Shown in pieces: positions 60,681-64,000 of a stretch of DNA of 64,000 bases; within the stretch, counting starts at the first letter, position 1; each line of letters begins with the position of its first letter. Below the pieces are notes generated by a model. The model made no database searches. It had not been told where the DNA came from and was given only the letters and a program-made list of their open reading frames with translations. The translations under genes were made by a program, and so were the position numbers. Source of the stretch: Flavobacteriaceae bacterium (lineage in GTDB: Bacteria > Bacteroidota > Bacteroidia > Flavobacteriales > Flavobacteriaceae); assembly GCA_002690805.1 (NCBI GenBank), contig NZFW01000020.1, positions 25,474-89,473 of the forward strand, written 5' to 3'.

Positions 60681-61703
60681 ATGAAACAAAAACCGTGCTA
60701 CATTTTAGGAATTGAATCTTCATGTGATGATACTGCAGCTGCTGTTTTAAATCATAACAAAGTTCTATCAAATTGTGTAACCAACCAAGAAATTCATAAT
60801 CAATATGGTGGTGTTGTTCCTGAATTAGCTTCCAGGGCCCATCAAATAAATATAATTCCAGTTGTTGATAGAGCTCTTGCTGAGGCAAATATTAGTAAAA
60901 AAGATCTAAATGCAATTGCTTACACAAAAGGTCCTGGACTGCTAGGATCACTTCTTGTGGGTAATAGTTTTTCAAAATCAATGAGTATGGGTCTCAATAT
61001 TCCATTGATTGAAGTTAATCATATGCAAGCGCATGTCTTAGCCCATTTTATTGAAAATAAATCGAAAAAGCCTCCGAAGTTTCCATTTATAGGTGTTAAT
61101 ATTTCTGGAGGCCATACTCAAATTTTAATTGTGAATAATTATTTTGAAATGAAATTAATTGGTGTTTCACTAGACGATGCTATTGGTGAGGCCTTTGACA
61201 AATGTGGAAAAAAAATGGGACTTGATTATCCTTCAGGACCATTAATTGATAAACTTTCCAAAAAAGGAAATCCAAAACGATTTAAATTTCCAATTCCTAA
61301 AGTTGATGGATTAAATCTAAGTTATAGTGGATGTAAAACTTCCTTTATGAATTTTATTGATAAAGAACTAAATACAAATCCAAAATTTATAATTGATAAT
61401 CTTAATGATTTGTGCAGTAGTATTCAATCAACTTTAATAGGAATAATAACACAAAAAATTGAGGCTGCAGTTGAGGAAACAAACATAAAAACTGTAGCAA
61501 TTGGTGGTGGTGTATCAGCTAATAGTGAAATTAGGAAGTTTTTGATTCAAAAAGAAAGAAATAACGGATGGAAAGTTCATATTCCACTAATAGAATATTC
61601 AACAGATAATGCGGCAATGATTGGAATTGTTGGGTATCTTAAATGGAGGTATAAGGATTTTACCGATTATTATTCTGTTTCTAATTCAAGAATGTCTATA
61701 TAA
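60681..61703 (+). CDS. tsaD: tRNA N6-adenosine threonylcarbamoyltransferase
   Basis: A 340-aa ASKHA-fold protein, start ATG 60681 (MKQKPCYILGIESSCDDT). The metal-binding HMQAH is at His114/His118, SGGHTQ near 143, DDAIGEAFDK near 163-172 and the IGGGVSANSEIR segment near 274-285. With TsaB, TsaC and TsaE it makes t6A37 in ANN-decoding tRNAs. The gene is adjacent to rsmE with no gap, forming a short operon that may include the AI-2E transporter. Confidence 0.96.
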   Translation: MKQKPCYILGIESSCDDTAAAVLNHNKVLSNCVTNQEIHNQYGGVVPELASRAHQINIIPVVDRALAEANISKKDLNAIAYTKGPGLLGSLLVGNSFSKSMSMGLNIPLIEVNHMQAHVLAHFIENKSKKPPKFPFIGVNISGGHTQILIVNNYFEMKLIGVSLDDAIGEAFDKCGKKMGLDYPSGPLIDKLSKKGNPKRFKFPIPKVDGLNLSYSGCKTSFMNFIDKELNTNPKFIIDNLNDLCSSIQSTLIGIITQKIEAAVEETNIKTVAIGGGVSANSEIRKFLIQKERNNGWKVHIPLIEYSTDNAAMIGIVGYLKWRYKDFTDYYSVSNSRMSI

Positions 61704-62426
61704 ATGAATTTATTTTTTAACCAAAATATAGATCATAAAACTGTAATTTTTACTTTTTCAGTAGATGAGAGTAAACACATATATAAGGTCTTAAGAAAAA
61801 AAAAAGGAGATGAAATTTTAGTAACAAATGGAAAAGGCTTAAAGTGGTTGGGTGAGTTAACTGAAGTTAAAAGCAAAACCGTTTCTGTTAAAAAAATTAG
61901 TGCTAAAATATATGAGAACAAATCTTACAATCTTGAGATTGCTATTTCTCCGCCAAAAAGTAATAATAGAATTGAATGGTTTGTTGAAAAAGCAATAGAA
62001 ATTGGAATTCAAAAAATACATTTCATTAAAACAGAAAATAGTGAACGTAAAGCAATAAATTTTAAAAGGCTTTATAAGCTTGCAGTCAGTGCCATGAAAC
62101 AATCAAAACAATTATATTTACCTGAAATTAATAATATAATTGAATATGAAGATTTTTTAAAAGAAACCAAATGTGAGCAGAAATTTATTGCTCATTGTGA
62201 AAGTAGCTCAAAAGAACATATTGCCAATATTCCATTAGATTTAAAACCTGTTATAGTTTTAATTGGTCCTGAAGGGGATTTTACTAAAAAAGAAATTGAT
62301 TTAGCAATTTCAGCCAATTATCTAGCAATTAGCCTAGGTGAAAATAGACTTAGAAGTGAAACAGCAGCAATATCTGTTACTCAAACATTTTCAATACTTT
62401 TTCATCTTAGAAAAAAAATATTATAA
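61704..62426 (+). CDS. rsmE: 16S rRNA (uracil(1498)-N(3))-methyltransferase
   Basis: A 240-aa SPOUT-class methyltransferase. An N-terminal PUA-like domain (HIYKVLRKKKGDEI near residues 25-38) precedes the SPOUT domain with EWFVEKAIEIG near 90-100 and the knot region VLIGPEGDFTKKEID near 184-198 and LGENRLRSETAA near 211-222. It methylates N3 of U1498 of 16S rRNA. It begins immediately after tsaD. Confidence 0.94.
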   Translation: MNLFFNQNIDHKTVIFTFSVDESKHIYKVLRKKKGDEILVTNGKGLKWLGELTEVKSKTVSVKKISAKIYENKSYNLEIAISPPKSNNRIEWFVEKAIEIGIQKIHFIKTENSERKAINFKRLYKLAVSAMKQSKQLYLPEINNIIEYEDFLKETKCEQKFIAHCESSSKEHIANIPLDLKPVIVLIGPEGDFTKKEIDLAISANYLAISLGENRLRSETAAISVTQTFSILFHLRKKIL

Positions 62427-62447
62427 GAGTTTTATATCTTTATATCC

Positions 62448-63533
62448 ATGGATCAACACACTATTGCTAAAGGAATTTTAATTGCCACTTACAAACTTTT
62501 ATTTTTTGTCATTGGTGTTTTTTTAATATACTCCCTTAAAGAATTAATCATTCACATTTCAATAGCTGCTGTTTTGGCTCTATTAGGAAGACCATTAGTT
62601 TTGTTTTTAGAACAAAAATTAAATTTTTCTTCATTATGGGCTGCAATAATAACATTGTTGATTTTTTTAATGTTGTTTTTTGGCATATTCTCACTATTTA
62701 TCCCTCTATTACTTAAGCAGGGAGATAATTTGTCACTTCTAAATGTTGAAGAATTAGAAAATAATTTTATTCTTTTAAGTAGCCAAATTTCAAATTTTAT
62801 TGGTCTAGATTATATATCTATAAATAATTCATTGTCAAATAATTTATTTTCAAATATTGGATTGAATAGTATTCCTGAATTTTTAAATAGTTTTTTTGGC
62901 GCGTTAAGTAACTTTACTATTGGTTTATTTTCTGTAATATTTGCCGCTTTTTTCCTTCTTAAGGATAGTAAGATAATTGAAAAAACTGCCTTAGTATTTG
63001 TTAAGGATAATCAGGAAAGAAAATTTAAGAAAGCCTTAGAAAAGATTAAAGATTTACTCTCAAGATATTTTGTTGGACTTGTTTTTCAGATTACAATTTT
63101 ACTAATCATTTACACTATAGTCCTTTTAATTTTTGGAGTTCAGAATGCTTTTATCATTGCTTTTTTATGCGCTATCCTAAACCTAATTCCATACGTGGGT
63201 CCAATGATTGGTGCAGTTTTAATTAGTATTTTAACAATGACAAGCTTTATAGAGGCCTCATTTACAGATGTTATTCTTCCAAAAACAATATATGTTTTTT
63301 TAGGCTTTACTTTTGGTCAATTAGTAGATAATTTCTTCAGTCAGCCATATATTTTCTCTAAAACAGTCAAATCTCATCCATTGGAAATTTTTATAGTAAT
63401 TGTAATTGCTGGAACTCTATTTGGAACAATTGGATTAATAGTCGCTATTCCTTCATACACAGCCATAAAAGTTATGCTCCAATCTTTTTTTGAAGAAAAT
63501 AAAATCGTAAAATCATTAACAAAAAATTTATAA
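62448..63533 (+). CDS. AI-2E family transporter
   Basis: A 361-aa inner-membrane protein with about seven helices. The family signature LNLIPYVGPMIGAVLISIL is near residues 241-259, and KIKDLLSRYFVGLVFQ near 196-211 precedes the second helix group. Some members export autoinducer-2, others act as Na+/H+ antiporters, so the substrate is open. It follows rsmE by 21 bp on the same strand. Confidence 0.88.
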   Translation: MDQHTIAKGILIATYKLLFFVIGVFLIYSLKELIIHISIAAVLALLGRPLVLFLEQKLNFSSLWAAIITLLIFLMLFFGIFSLFIPLLLKQGDNLSLLNVEELENNFILLSSQISNFIGLDYISINNSLSNNLFSNIGLNSIPEFLNSFFGALSNFTIGLFSVIFAAFFLLKDSKIIEKTALVFVKDNQERKFKKALEKIKDLLSRYFVGLVFQITILLIIYTIVLLIFGVQNAFIIAFLCAILNLIPYVGPMIGAVLISILTMTSFIEASFTDVILPKTIYVFLGFTFGQLVDNFFSQPYIFSKTVKSHPLEIFIVIVIAGTLFGTIGLIVAIPSYTAIKVMLQSFFEENKIVKSLTKNL

Positions 63534-63586
63534 AATATCCACAAACAGATATATTTATTTATAAATTAATAGATCCCAAATAAGGT

Positions 63587-64000
63587 TTATTTAAAAATTT
63601 CTAGTAAACTTTCTTGTTTCTTGATTGAAGATTTAAATTCATCCTTTAGCTGTGAAACCAATAAATCTGTTGACTGAACATTATTTATAGTAGTTACACC
63701 CTGTCCTGCTGACCATATTGTCTTCCATGCTTGAGCCTCTGCTTTAGCAGCATCTAATTCACTTCCAAAATCAACTTTTTTAGATTTAGACCATTGTTCT
63801 TCTGTTATACCCATAGCCTCTAGACTTGGTCTTAAAAAACTTCCATGAACTCCTGAAACAGCCGCTGTATAAACGATATCTTCGGCAGAGCTATCTATAA
63901 TCATCTGCTTATAATCTTCACTAGCATTACTTTCAGTTACATTTATAAATCTAGTACCCATGTAAGCAAAATCAGCTCCCATTTGTAAAGCGCTGGCAAT
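63587..64000 (-). CDS. Nitronate monooxygenase / 2-nitropropane dioxygenase family (C-terminal part)
   Basis: The last about 138 residues of an FMN-dependent oxidoreductase; the reading frame continues past the window end, so the start is missing. IASALQMGADFAYMGTRFI is the phosphate-binding end of the TIM barrel (GADF..MGTRF) and is diagnostic. The tail with WSAGQGVTTINNVQS near the C-terminus is typical. The family oxidises nitronates or acts as enoyl reductases. It is convergent with the AI-2E family gene. Confidence 0.85.
   Translation of the reverse strand: MASALQMGADFAYMGTRFINVTESNASEDYKQMIIDSSAEDIVYTAAVSGVHGSFLRPSLEAMGITEEQWSKSKKVDFGSELDAAKAEAQAWKTIWSAGQGVTTINNVQSTDLLVSQLKDEFKSSIKKQESLLEIFK

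Overview
The window is AT-rich (roughly 30% GC by eye) chromosomal DNA from a member of the Bacteroidota, most likely a marine member of the Flavobacteriaceae. The evidence is the gene families (DUF4290, DUF493 with an NadR-like AAA protein, DUF6452/DUF6048, DUF2911, BshA, RocD with a Cys-rich insert, LptD and TamB of Bacteroidota type). Promoter-like sites also match the Bacteroidota form TTTG-N19/20-TAnnTTTG, and there are no strong Shine-Dalgarno sites. The genome looks streamlined: short spacers, many ATGA/TAATG couplings, convergent genes sharing stop codons (TTAG), and no rRNA, IS element, prophage or CRISPR array. No intergenic stretch exceeds about 250 bp.

Layout. 1-2.9 kb: a cytochrome c biogenesis gene cut by the window edge, then DUF2520, a KdsC-like HAD phosphatase and Maf. 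2.9-8.1 kb: a large secreted PIG-L deacetylase, a 31-codon membrane ORF and a sodium:solute symporter, facing a DUF2911 protein. 8.2-15 kb: SRPBCC and SDR genes, murA-DUF4290-DUF493, an AAA protein, recQ and fmt. 15-17.4 kb: HU, YqgE, a degenerate class IV aminotransferase, a START-like protein and tRNA-Met. 17.4-19 kb: a small accessory pocket holding an unrecognised secreted protein and a metzincin-like lipoprotein. 20-23.8 kb: the glycerol operon glpK-glpD-glpF. 23.8-26.3 kb: 6S RNA, zapA, a coiled-coil partner and an M23 peptidase. 26-32.7 kb: cysteine desulfurase, rocD, rlmD, DUF6452/DUF6048 and a THUMP methyltransferase. 32.7-41 kb: a small heat-shock protein with twin palindromic operators, a TSUP exporter, a CrtISO-like oxidoreductase and several small or secreted proteins, ending with a penicillin-acylase-family enzyme. 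41-50.2 kb: an eight-gene minus-strand operon (amidase, MCE protein, haem/Fe-S membrane protein, HAD, CCG-domain Fe-S protein, conserved unknown, GH3-beta-lactamase fusion, bshA). 50.3-64 kb: lptD, ridA, pfkA-gap-NAGK-like kinase, tamB, tsaD, rsmE, an AI-2E family transporter and a truncated nitronate monooxygenase.

Together the genes cover envelope construction and recycling (MurA, amidase, M23, NagZ-like GH3, LptD, TamB, MCE), glycerol uptake and entry into glycolysis (GlpFKD, Pfk, Gap), thiol metabolism (BshA, cysteine desulfurase) and RNA modification (RlmD, THUMP methyltransferase, RsmE, TsaD). I do not see a wholly new multi-gene defence or mobile system. The strongest candidates for something undescribed are the MCE/haem-Fe-S/CCG operon, the twin-operator heat-shock promoter, the likely catalytically dead class IV aminotransferase, the coupled 31-aa membrane peptide and the metzincin pocket beside tRNA-Met.
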